From assembly GCA_016110215.1 (NCBI GenBank), contig JADWQD010000003.1, forward strand, positions 2,232,001-2,296,000: a DNA stretch of 64,000 nt, written 5' to 3'. This DNA is from Capronia americana. Lineage: Eukaryota > Ascomycota > Eurotiomycetes > Chaetothyriales > Herpotrichiellaceae. Shown here piece by piece: positions 11,899-22,557 of the stretch. Both the position numbers and the translations under genes were made by a program. The notes beneath the pieces were generated by a model, which worked only from the letters and a program-made list of their open reading frames with translations, did not search any database and had not been told where the DNA came from. Each line of letters opens with the position of its first letter. Within the stretch, counting starts at the first letter, position 1.

Positions 11899-13457
11899 TC
11901 AGTTCATCCTCTGAAACTCGGCCTCGAAGTCTGACCCAGCATGCCCTGAGTCTGCCCATGCGCAGTCTTCTCCCGTCAATGTCGCCAGGCCTGGGTGATA
12001 AGACTCGGGTTCATAAGCTAGCTCGATTGGTAGGCCCGATTCGTATGCGATTGTCCTTGGGATCTCCTGCGCCGGTTCTGCGCCTTCTTCATAATACACA
12101 ACCTGATAGTTCGCATCCAGTTGTCCGAGTCGAGGGTCGAGCATGTCATTCTGGACCGAAACTCCCATGTGCTGAGGAGCGGAATATGTTGTCAGGAGGT
12201 CGTGATGCTCAGTATGCGGCAGTCCCACCAAGCCCATGGTCGGCTGGTATCCGGTATATTGTTCTTCAATCCTTCGGTATGGAAAGTCACTCACTTGCTC
12301 ATATGGTCCAACGGCAGTCGCGGTCTGATAATAATCGCCCACCATACCGTTAGAGCTGATCATTATATGAGGTTGCCCGTATGGATTGCTCATCTCATAA
12401 CCTGACAGATGGTGCTGGGCGGGCATCATCCGGTGATAGACTGCTGGTCTGTCGTCGAAGGGCGTGGATGAGGCGCTTCTGCTCTCGAATCGGCGAGCAC
12501 TGCGACTTCGCTTCGAGCCTTTGACAGATCCTTCCCACTCTGGATCGCTGTCACTGTCGTCGTCGTTTCTTGTCCTCTTCGTTGCCTTGTTCGGAGCGAA
12601 CTTGTAGTTTGGATGAGCGGCGGCATGGTTGTCTCTTTCGGTGATGGCATACTGCTCATACAAGTCCCTGACCTCTTTGGGCTCCAGAGGCCAGCTTGCA
12701 CCCGTCACCTGCGACACGACTTGGTGATTGTTTTCCTTGCAAAACTGCTTCACCCGCTCGGCGTACGCAGAACGGTACAGCATGAAGGAGTTCATTGGTC
12801 TGGAGACGTATCCCTTTTTCTTCTCAACCTCTGCTAACCGTTGTTCCACCGACCGGTGGACCCACAAACCCATATCCCGCACCGGCGTCTTATAATCCTT
12901 CGTCAGCAGACTCAGCGGCTGTTCAACGACTGGTCCTCCTTTTTTGTTGCTGGCCTTCTTTCTCAGATTCCTTCGAGACTTCGGAGATTGCGACGCTCGT
13001 GATGACTCTGTGTCAGCTGGACTTGAAGGCGTACCGATGGCTCGACCGCTGCGTGTGAGAACTCTGACGTTCTGAGGAGGACTATGTGATGGAACCGACG
13101 TAGCTAGTGTCTATCACGGTCAGTACGTCCCCTTTTCTGGAGCATACGGGTCCCAAGACTTACTTGTTGTGGTGTGTAGTAGATCTGTGTTGGTGCGGTG
13201 TGGTACAGGGATGGGTCACCGTAAGGGTCCTGCACATAGGTAAGCTACCTTTCGGTTCGGGCGCGACTTGGAACACATACGTATGCTGGTTGAGATGTCA
13301 CATCTGACATGAACGATGATGTAGGCATTGGCGGTGTGTAAGGCTGTGGCTTGATACTAGGGGCTGCTGGCTCCTGGTGGTCGTCGGCCTGATCGTAACG
13401 ACCGTCCGTGGAATGAGGTGGGGATGGAGGTCGCGCAGTGCTGGATTCTTGGGCCAT
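11899..13457 (-). CDS. HMG-box transcription factor, Ste11-like
   Basis: DNA-binding regulator. Three exons read leftward, 13457-13281, 13229-13164 and 13110-11899, all in phase 0, with 51 and 53 bp introns, giving 484 residues. The HMG box sits at about residues 180-250: SRPMNSFMLYRSAYAERV, then NNHQVVSQVTGASWPLEP, then NHAAAHPNYKFAPNK. The sequence-specific RPMNSF/NHQVVS form resembles the fungal sexual-development regulators related to fission yeast Ste11 and is unlike abundant nucleosomal HMGB proteins. A nuclear basic cluster (TKRTRNDD, KGSKRSRSARR) follows the box. The N-terminus is Pro/Ser/Gln-rich and the C-terminus Tyr/Pro/Gln-rich and acidic, consistent with activation regions. A mating-type HMG gene is less likely, since no MAT neighbours such as APN2 or SLA2 are present. 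The sexual role is inferred from the family. Confidence 0.88.
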
Positions 13458-16400
13458 TGCTCTGACAAGCTCGTTGAAGTGATAGGAGTGGTGTGGGTGT
13501 GATGGTGGATTTGTGTGGAGGTGAGTTCTGAATTGACTTGTTGAATTCTAGAAGAATGAAGAACGTGTGCACTCGCCAGAGGGTTTTGAAGGTGAGTGAT
13601 AGACGACCTTATGCGCCAGGGGTCTGGATGCCTTCTGACCGCTATAGGGAGTCACCCTGATGTCTGAGCCGATGTTCTAGATTTGTATCCAGCTGCCAGA
13701 ATCGCGCGAAGCCCGTCTCAGTTCGGTCCAATGCACTGCCTGTCGCTTTCCGATGCAATGCGCAGTCGCACGATAGTGGACGTGCTTTATCTCAGGGGCG
13801 ATACCTTTGATGGCAAAGACAATTGATGAAAGGACTCCGTTGTTCGTGGTGAGACTATGTTGTAGTCGTCTTTATTGATTGTTGCAGTAACCCGTCCGAT
13901 GGAACGGAAGGGGTTTGGAAAGGCTTGCGATGTTGAAAGAATCTGTATCGGTATGCTGCAGCAAAGTTGGAGTCTGGTACTTGCGGTGAGTAGGTGGATG
14001 GCGTTCCTGGACCGACTTGGGTGACGCCAGCTGTTGGCACCTTTGTCTCAACTACCCGCAAGATGATGGCGAGCTGCAATCTCAACACTGAGACTCAGAT
14101 TACAAGCCAGGTGAGAACCTTTGTTGACATGAGAAGAACACCAAGAGAAAGAAGACTCTGACAAGAGAACATATCAAGGTGTAGCAAGAGTCTCGGCCTT
14201 GTTGATGCGGTTGCGACTGTTCGTCGCTTGCAGCTGGAGTTGCCGCATCCGGAAACATGACCAACATGCGGCTTTATGAGGACGATTCCTTTTGTTTTCA
14301 GTTCGACGAAAGCAAATCGAGCAGAAACAGTCACTCTGCAGGCTCTGTCTTCCACGCAACCAGGTTCCGGGGGGATAAGAGCTGATAAGTGCTGCTGCCA
14401 GGTCTTGGGCGTCTCAGCTAGTCCTGCTATGAACTCAATGGGTCTCCCTTAGCCGTTTCCTCGGTACGTCCCGCTAGGTCGGTATGTGCATCCAGCAACC
14501 GTGTCGAGCATGAAACTGACTGTAAAGGCTCAAGTCCGACAAGCAGCTCTCATGGAGCCTTTTGGAGACAGAATAAGTCATCCCAAACCCAATTTCTACA
14601 ATAGGGTTCATATGGAGGGGCTGGGGTTCACTCCGCAATTCCTAACGGCCTGCTCGGGCCACCAGTCACATTCCGCATACTTTGCAACAGCCGCTTGCGG
14701 TTGCAACCAGGCTTACTGCCATATACTCTGCAGTGCTGCGAACATTCAATTCAGGGCGGGCCCTGAATCTGACCGGCGGTGATTTGCCGATGGTTCGTCT
14801 GCAGTGATTGGCTACCGACGGCTTCTTTGTACGACGAACGACTCATATGACAGGCGGCAACAAACATGATCGTCATGGAACTGGCTGCTGCATTCCATAA
14901 TCTCCGATACGCCGCAGGTGAACTTCACTTCGGCCTTCCCATGAACCGTTCCTGGTTCCACCGCCGTTGCGAATGTCTGTTGACCCCGAGATCGACTATA
15001 ATATGGTAACTCTGCCACTACGCTGCAGCTCCTACCAGTACTGGCTGTATTCTTGCAGCTTTCACTATCCATAGAACCTCGGATTCGGATCCAAATGGAC
15101 TTGCTGGCGCGGCGTCTTGGGGGAAGCGGGACCCTCGCGGCCCGCTACCGCTTACCCCTGCTTCGAAGATCGGTTCAGAGCGCAAGCTGTGGAAAGTTTA
15201 TCAACTTTCCAGCGCTCTCTCTGCTCTGGCAGGCCTGGAGCGCATTACCTGTTGTTGCGCTGGAGTTTCATGCCACTTCGTCCGATCGCTGTCGAGGCCG
15301 AGCCGTGATCTGTGATCTCGACACGCTCACCGTTGATGTGAATCAAGATGACGTCCAATGATAATGGCAGAGTGGCGTCCTCTGCTTGAAGAAACCTCAG
15401 CGGCTTTCTATTACTCTCCACGCCTCATTCTCTTATCGACCTCGGAAACGAAGGCGTCGACATGAAGTGCATTGTGTTCGTCACTGTCCTTGATAGAAGT
15501 TATTTGTAAGTGACCTTCCCCCAACTCGGGTCCCGCTTTACCAGCCGCTGGGGCTTGCATCCGGGGTCACCGCTAGCTCAGCCGTAACATGGTTCGCATC
15601 CGCAGAAAACTCTGGTTCCCACCATTTGCGATTGACTTTTCACTTGCATTTCCTGATCCGACCTCTTGCCATGTTCAGTAAGCCTGTCTAGGGCATACAA
15701 CAATGTAGATCTCTCGTCGTACTTTTGGTACCCCATTCTATTGGCCTGCTACTGCTTCAGGAGAGCTTAGCCCGCTACTCCGCAGAGGCCAGCTCTGACT
15801 TCACCGTTGCAACCGATAGATGCAGCTAAGACCTCCAGCAATATCCCTTTTCGAAATATCGGTGCGCAAAGGCAAGAAAGACTTGACAACCTCGGCTCCT
15901 GGCGCTGTTCTCACTCAACAGGCAGGCCCTCTTCAGGACACCTCTCCTACCAATGTCGCCGAGTCGAGCTGAGGCATCGGCCTTGGATACTAACCCCGGC
16001 TGCTGGCATTGACATCTCGAAACACCGCATGAGCGGATCCACGCCACAATGGTCACGCCACTGTCCAGGAGCCGACAAGGACTGCAGCAAGTGGTATCTG
16101 AACACCCCTTGCATTGCATTTTCCCTACGTTGCGTAATGTGCGATGAACCGCAGAGAGATGATTGGTCGAGTGTTTCCTCTGTGGAATGCAACGTCGAAT
16201 GGCATGCCCTTTGCGAGCCATCGATAGAAAACACAAAAGAAGACAGGCTTGCCACTGTCAATAAGGCGTACCAAGCAGCTAGAACTTGGAGGGGAGTGTG
16301 GGGGGTGTAACATCCATTTTTGCCACATCCTAACCCGTTCATGAGTCTGCATCTCTGTCACAGCGAATTCTCATGTAAATCCACCGTCAGAAATGGAGGC

Positions 16401-16637
16401 ATATCGAGCCTCTCATTTTTGAGTCTCTGTTGTTGTCTGATGCCTTCGATTGAGCTGGAAGACATCGACGCGTTCATCGACGCGTCGCGTTGAGGGGCTC
16501 TTTGCTTGGCAAGCCATTTCTGGTAAGGATCTGCGGCCCGCCTTGGCAGCTTCGATCAGGCTTCCATCTCCGCATGTGCCAATCTAGAGTGTGATGGTAC
16601 TGACTGGAGAGAGAAACGCCGTCCGAGAAATGAAGAT
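13458..16637. other. Long gene-poor stretch, about 3.2 kb
   Basis: Lies between the divergent starts of the HMG-box and HET genes, so it holds both promoters. Frames up to 167 codons occur on both strands (for example 15807-16310 plus), but they overlap one another, show no recognisable motif and no splice continuity. A lone regulatory gene with a long upstream region is usual for developmental factors. Confidence 0.4.
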
Positions 16638-18945
16638 ATGGCGGCCTCTATGCTCCGTCTCCGGCGATGCAGGTCCGAGCCTGCAATGGACCTCGCAGCC
16701 AAACGGATGCAGACTCGAAAGGAACCGTGTTTTCAGTTCTCTGTGCCTTGCAACCAGTCCCGAGTTATTGACGGAAAATATGTCAATGCTCCGTACAAAT
16801 ATATCACTTACACCAAGGACGATCGTGGTAGGATATGCGTGCGCTGTCTGAAATGGTCGCTCACCAGCGCCGCGAGTGCCCGGACTTTCTCTGACGCCGA
16901 GGCAAGGAACCAAAACGTGCGACTGGTTGAGAACTGGGGCTCTCCGATCGAAATGATGGATTCCGACTGTCCTCTGTGCAGATTGTTTGCCTTCCATGCC
17001 TTCGACTACCAATACGTCAACGGGCCCATGCAGGGCCGCTCTTACGATCTTCGCGAGGTTAGCGTCAAACCCAAGCATCGTCGAACGGGCAGCCAGAATC
17101 GTATGTTGTCAGCCGCGAAATTCTGGTATCTTGATCCTAACTCGGCCCCTCGATCTAACTTTCCTCAGCCCGCAGGGGAAGGAGCGTGTATCGGGAGAAC
17201 AGATCTGACGATACAAGACGAGCTTGGTGTTCTGTGCCCGGTCCTCCTCGACTCCAATAGCGTTGACTATTCTTCGCTACAGGCGTGGCTTTCGGAATGT
17301 CAACTTTATCACGCTGGGGATTGTGGCCTCAAGCCTTCCGAGTTCCTGGATTCCGCGCATTTCATTGACTGTTTGGCATTTCCACCGAAGATAGTCAGGG
17401 CACAGCCTCAGCACAGATACGTTGCACTGAGCTATGTATGGGGGAGCGGCGGTGTCGACTCTCAATTTTCAGGTGACAGTCTCGTCTGGAGGCTGCTGCC
17501 CCGTACAATCAGGGACGCTATAGTGGTCACGAGGCAGCTCGGATTCCGATACCTGTGGGTAGACAGATATTGCATTCCTCCTGGCAGAATGCAAGAGCAG
17601 ATTGGTAAGATGGATATCAGTAAGTTACCTGCCTAGTCACTCTGACACTGTACCTTGTCGAGGTGGACGTTCAGCTACTGGGTCGAGAATCGGTCCGCGC
17701 TAACGGAAAGCCTCAGTTTACGCTGGTGCGGAGCTCGTAATTGTCGCAGCTGCGGGCGACACGATCGACTACGGCTTACCTGGGGTTGGAGGGAGGAAGC
17801 GTGTACAGCAGCCTTATGCTCGAGTTGGCAAGGACTTGTTTGTCTCCACTCTTGGCGATCTCAGCTCCATTTTGCACACCATCCCATGGGCGAAGAGAGC
17901 ATGGTGTTTTCAAGAAGCTCTGTTATCTCGCAGACGCCTGGTTTTCACGGACGATAAAGTTTACTTCTTCTGCCGCCAGATGCTGTGTATCGAATCACTA
18001 AGTTTGCCTTTCCACGATCCGCAAGATAGGCCCCATACATCTCAAGGAGGTTCCTCGACTAACTTCTACAATTGGCTCACCACGAGTCGCGTTCCGGGAA
18101 GGGAGCCACAGCAGATCTATGAAATTCTGACAGAGTACGCGAGGAAGGATATGACATATGAATCCGATGGTCTCAATGCCATTATCGGTGTGCTACATGC
18201 TTTCTCAAAGTCTGACACCCCCATCGAGTTCAATAGCTATGCCGGTCTCCCCCTGCTGGGCTCTCCAACTCGAAAGGTGTTCTTGTCCGCACTTCTCTGG
18301 TCGGCACACATACCAAAGGGGAGAAGATCAGGCGATTTCCCCAGCTGGTCCTGGGTCGGCTGGACGGGGGGCTTTCGTTACGGTGAGATTTCCAGAAGCG
18401 TTGATGACGGCATTCGATTACGTCTAGTCAAGCAGGATGGGAGCATAATAAGCTGGAAAGAATTCGTGAAGTCGAGCGGGATGAAAGAGAGTCCACTCCC
18501 ACTATCACGACATATCGAGCTCTTTGTGCAGACAACTTTCGTGCAGATCACCTACCTTGCGACGAGCCTGATTCAGTATGGCGGAGCCTACGTTATCCCC
18601 ATACAACAATTCACCGGCGGGAAGGTGCGATATGCGATTATATCACTGGACTATGGTTTCTCTCCTTCCGGCAAGCTGGACGATGAGTTGCATGCCACAG
18701 TCGTCAACAACCCGACGAAGTGTATGGTGCTCGTTCCACCGGACAATGAGCAGAAGCTGTACGGGATCGGGTTACTATTGCGCCCGGTTGGAGACGTCTT
18801 TGAACGGTTCGGAATCGTCCAGATGGACTATAATGGAAATGTATATGATGCGGAAGGGAACTATGACAGCTTTCTTATGAGCACTGACCCGAAGGCGACG
18901 ATCGAAGGGCTCGATCTAAACCGGGAATGGATACGACTTGGCTGA
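16638..18945 (+). CDS. HET-domain (heterokaryon incompatibility) protein
   Basis: Two exons, 16638-17619 and 17717-18945, joined by a 97 bp intron (GTAAGT ... GCTAAC ... CAG), giving 736 residues. The HET domain starts near residue 261 with the signature RYVALSYVWG, continues through LPRTIRDAIVVTRQLGFRYL and WVDRYCIP, and its end is restored by splicing as KMDIIYAGAELVIVAAAGD. RAWCFQEALLSRRRLVFTD follows, also typical. The N-terminal 260 residues contain a CPLC pair and an uncharacterised module; the C-terminal 250 residues are unassigned, with WSWVGWTGGF resembling the segment found after many HET domains. The family mediates non-self recognition and cell death in fungi, but most members have no proven role. 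No NACHT, WD40 or ankyrin partner domain is fused. It converges with the hydrolase 139 bp downstream. Confidence 0.9.
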
Positions 18946-19084
18946 TGCCATTCCTTTGCGTCTGAGAAAGAGCGACCGATATACTACTGACTGACTTGGA
19001 ACCGTACATCACCCCAAGCCCCAGACTACCTTGCGCGCATTTGCATCAAAAAGTGGAAAGTACCTGGGATGGCTTGTCGCTCCC

Positions 19085-20806
19085 TTAATTTCCGATCATG
19101 GGAAGAAGGAGGTAGGATGCCGTCTTTCCTCCAGTGAAAATAGTGGTCTTCCCAGAGAAGATCTCCTTTGTCCTGTCAGCGGGATGAGTATGCAAAAAGG
19201 GGCCCGAACCTCGAGCGGTCCATGGTTCATTCGGAGCATTAGCAGACAGAGGTCGCTCAAAGTCTTTACCGCTGATCTGCAAGGCCAAGCGGTATCCCTT
19301 CGGAAGCAGGATGTTGGTCGGCCATATCTCCACGTCGAGCTCATACACAGTTCCCGGCTCGAGCGGCAACAACTCATCGTGACTGTGGTAAGGCCTGTAG
19401 GGGTGACTCTTGGCCACGTCAAGCTTCCGATGGGACGCTCGCAGCCATCCCTGGGCCAGCGGAGTATGCGGGTCGACTGTGCCCTGGAATTCGACCTCGC
19501 GGTCGTCGGGCGAGAAGGCTTGGAAAGTCACGAACAGATCTATGTCTTCCGTGGACGAAGCTGCGAAGAACTTGGCCGCCAAGGGTCCCGTGATCTCAGT
19601 ATCGTGCTCAACCGGTGCGGAATAGAACGTCAGATTGTCCTCCATGGCCACATACGTGGCTGCCGAAGTCTTGGAAGGCGCTGTCCAGGTCAAGCCGTGC
19701 GACGAAGCGTCTTTTGCTTCCAGATATATCCTTGTCCAGTTGGTCCGTGGCAGTGGCCAAGCCGATTCTTTTCGGACTTCAAACTCTTGACTGAATGGCC
19801 GTCGTAGATTGAGAAGCACGGGACTCTCCTTGTCCCACCCGTTGTCGGCCCCTTTCAGGAAGTGGTCGAGAAATCTCTTCTGCATCGCCATCGGGCCGTC
19901 CAGGTAGAACCACTCCTCATGCCTTCCCGGGTGGCATTCGAGCCACTTCTGCTTGGAAGCTGCCTGGGTGAAGGCTTCGAAGTTCCCTCGTGGATGGAGC
20001 CCAAACCCGGCCCAACTCGCCGCGCTCAAGAATGGGACAGTCACTTTGTTCCAGTCGACCGAACGCGATCGGTACCACTCGTTGTCCAGGGGTCGAATGA
20101 GAATGTCGTGGACAACGTCGCTTCGATTCTTTCTCAACTCCTCGTCAGACAGAAAATCCGACGCCGGGCCGCTGGCTGGCTCGTTCAGCCAAGGGTCGAG
20201 GACAGCGTTTGGGTTTCCGTGCTGAACTGAGGCCACCTGTCTCGGATACCACGCCTGCAGGAAACCGTTGGACTGTATGCCGCCATGGCGTGCGACGTCG
20301 CGGTACATGTCCGCCGCCCCTTCCCAGGGGATCATCGCCGTAAGATGTGGAGGCTGTAACGACGCTACCAGCCATTGCGTTATGGCATAGTATGAGATAC
20401 CACTCAATCCGACCTTGCCGGTGCTCCACGATTGTGTGCCAGCCCACTCAATCGCTTGGTAGTAGTCTCTGATTTCGCGCGGCGAGAAGATGTCGAGGAA
20501 TCCAGGCGACCGCCCGGCACCTCTGCAGTCGACGCGAATGCACACGTAGCCCCAAGGCACCCAGATCTCCGGGTCAACCGTCTCCCAGTTCATATACTCC
20601 CGCGACGAGCCTGGCAGGATGTTCGGGTAAGTTGAGACCAGCCACTCCCACTGCATCTTGTATCCCACGCGGTAGGGGACTCCCTTGCCGTATGGACCCA
20701 TCGTCATGATCACAGGGTAGGGACCGCCGCCCTCTGGACGAAAAACATCTGCGCGCAGGACCACGCCGTCATCCATGGGGATTCCGACATCTCGTTCGAT
20801 GATCAT
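19085..20806 (-). CDS. CocE/NonD-type alpha/beta hydrolase (X-Pro dipeptidyl-peptidase S15-like)
   Basis: Single exon, 573 residues, matching the size of CocE/NonD family hydrolases, which act on esters, amides or N-terminal Xaa-Pro. The N-terminus has the fold's opening strands (GVVLRADVFRPEGGGPYPVI), then VDCRGAGRSPG and the nucleophile elbow GLSGISYYAITQW with Ser138 as the likely catalytic serine. HPGRHEEWFYLDGP probably supplies the catalytic histidine. An obvious acid residue at the usual loop (SWAGFGLHPRGN) is not evident. The last 220 residues (IDLFVTFQAFSPDDREVEF, then TVYELDVEIWPTNILLPKGY) form the beta-rich C-terminal jelly-roll domain of S15 enzymes. No signal peptide is seen, so a cytosolic enzyme is likely. 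Substrate cannot be named. Confidence 0.9.
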   Translation of the reverse strand: MIIERDVGIPMDDGVVLRADVFRPEGGGPYPVIMTMGPYGKGVPYRVGYKMQWEWLVSTYPNILPGSSREYMNWETVDPEIWVPWGYVCIRVDCRGAGRSPGFLDIFSPREIRDYYQAIEWAGTQSWSTGKVGLSGISYYAITQWLVASLQPPHLTAMIPWEGAADMYRDVARHGGIQSNGFLQAWYPRQVASVQHGNPNAVLDPWLNEPASGPASDFLSDEELRKNRSDVVHDILIRPLDNEWYRSRSVDWNKVTVPFLSAASWAGFGLHPRGNFEAFTQAASKQKWLECHPGRHEEWFYLDGPMAMQKRFLDHFLKGADNGWDKESPVLLNLRRPFSQEFEVRKESAWPLPRTNWTRIYLEAKDASSHGLTWTAPSKTSAATYVAMEDNLTFYSAPVEHDTEITGPLAAKFFAASSTEDIDLFVTFQAFSPDDREVEFQGTVDPHTPLAQGWLRASHRKLDVAKSHPYRPYHSHDELLPLEPGTVYELDVEIWPTNILLPKGYRLALQISGKDFERPLSANAPNEPWTARGSGPFLHTHPADRTKEIFSGKTTIFTGGKTASYLLLPMIGN

Positions 20807-20900
20807 CGTGGGTGTCGGGCGTGCGCACGTGCGAGGAAAAAATGGAAACTGCCTGTTCTACCGCGGTTTCGGAGTACCTCAAAGCCTAGGCTACACGGCG

Positions 20901-20910
20901 CTTTATATAT
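20901..20910 (-). promoter_or_regulatory. TATA-like box of the hydrolase gene
   Basis: On the minus strand this reads ATATATAAAG, 95 bp before the hydrolase start codon. Position and sequence fit a core promoter element; use is inferred. Confidence 0.45.
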
Positions 20911-21630
20911 CCTCTTCGAAGCGACGCTGCTAGTGATGAGTGACGGTGATGGTATGAACATCCCACAAACCTCGGCACAAACCTATGGTTCGTTTCTGAG
21001 TGAGAAGCTTCCTCGAGCAATACGACTCGTGTACGAAAGGGGTCCGCGCTACCGTGAGCGAGAGCAGGAGGACGTTCCACCATTTCGTCCGCGCTTGAAC
21101 GGAGGAACCGCGACCGCGACCCCAGAATGTGTTAGATCCTGAACGATGGCAGCGCCGACAGGGGTTCAGCGCGGGGTAATCTAGGTCATTCTAAAGCTTG
21201 ACTCCCCCAGTCACAAACCCCCAGGCCATTGCATACGCCTCTTACGGACTAGTGACCTACATACAGTAAGGAAGGTAGTTACAGCACGTTACTCTGTACG
21301 AGACTTCCTCTGACTATCTTACTCCATACGGACGCAGTCCTGTGTTATGTAATGTACGATCGTACAGAGCATCGTATCCTGCGTACTCGTACACGCTGTC
21401 CCACTCGTACAACGACCCCCTATCGAGGCGATCGACGAAAGCGTACTGTGCTTGCTTCACTGCACTCGGTACCTACTCCATACTGGTACTGGTACCGGTA
21501 GTCCCAGCACTCGGGTCCGACCTTGACAGTGCCAGGGAAGGAACGAGAGATCGAACTTCGGATCCGATGATACATAGAAGATCTCAATCAAGTAAATACC
21601 CTTTCCCTTTAGCGGCCCTTCCTTGGTCAC

Positions 21631-22203
21631 CCTCAACCTCAACCTCGACCTCGATCTCTGTCGAGATCTTGCACACCCCCTCCTTTCCACTGCTGTATGT
21701 AAAGAAAGGGTTTCGCGTGGCATCCATCCATCCATCTGTCCGTCCGTCCTTCTGAGTTCAGTACGAGTACGAGCATGAGTGCTACACGCGCGCACCTCCA
21801 AATCCAAATTCTAATTCTAATCCTAATCCCGATCTCAAATCCTGGGCCCTATCTGGAGTTGTTGAGCACCACTGTAGTGACACTGCACCGCACCGCACCG
21901 CACCACTGTGTGCACGCCTTCGCTCCTCATCATCCATGCTGCGTACTGCGCTACTCTTGTCATTCATGTCCATCCTCGGGCCGCCGTATTCATATTATTG
22001 ACTTCCATCTCGTCCTAAGTCGTACTCGGATTATTCACGGATATCCTCGTCCAAGCTGGTGCGAGAGATGCACTGAGGGTGCGTGCGTGCGTGCGTGCAT
22101 GGACTTTCCTTGTTCAAGAAACATGTCTGGTGATTTGATGTAGAAACTGTGAATCGGGAAGGGGAGTCGGACACTCGTTTCAACTCATCTCGTCTCATCT
22201 CGT
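21631..22203. repeat. Cluster of short tandem repeats
   Basis: Within 570 bp occur CTCAAC/CTCGAC hexamers (21631-21660), CATC and CCGT tetramers (21721-21750), TCTAAT-like units (21808-21830), CACCG pentamers (about 21885-21904), (GTGC)n at 22079-22100 and TCTCATCTCG units (about 22185-22203). They are independent microsatellites, not one expanded array. Confidence 0.8.
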
Positions 22204-22557
22204 TGTTTAGACTACCTATCTACCTGCCTACACCTCTCTCTATCTATATGCATGCATGCATTGGTAAGTACGTTGTGTGGTGGTGCGCCTTTCCCCGCTC
22301 GGATGGTGTCTACAATATTGTATGCCGACAGCCCGCAAGGCCAGGAAGGCCCTCGCACTCGGGTGACTTCGCCGGCTGCGTTTGCGTTCCATCCACCACA
22401 GTAACTCAAAGGAGATTGCATTGCTGGCATTATGCGTTGCGGGCCCGAGTCGGATTGGACCTGAGTCTCGGCTTGAGTCTGTCGCCCACCCGCTCCTCCC
22501 GATGCGTCAATCGTTCCCCCAGTCTGGTCTCCCAACCAACACATTCGTTCTCCTAAG

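Larger units (their letters stand above)
20807..22557. other. Intergenic region with simple-sequence tracts
   Basis: Upstream of the leftward hydrolase and downstream of the leftward MFS gene. It holds a TATA-like element, a GTAC-rich patch (about 21280-21500) and a cluster of short tandem repeats. The open frames here are products of low-complexity sequence. Confidence 0.5.

Noticed and set aside
21342..22556. Several 100-137 codon frames on both strands
   Set aside because: They come from microsatellite and low-complexity sequence, overlap each other and have no domain.
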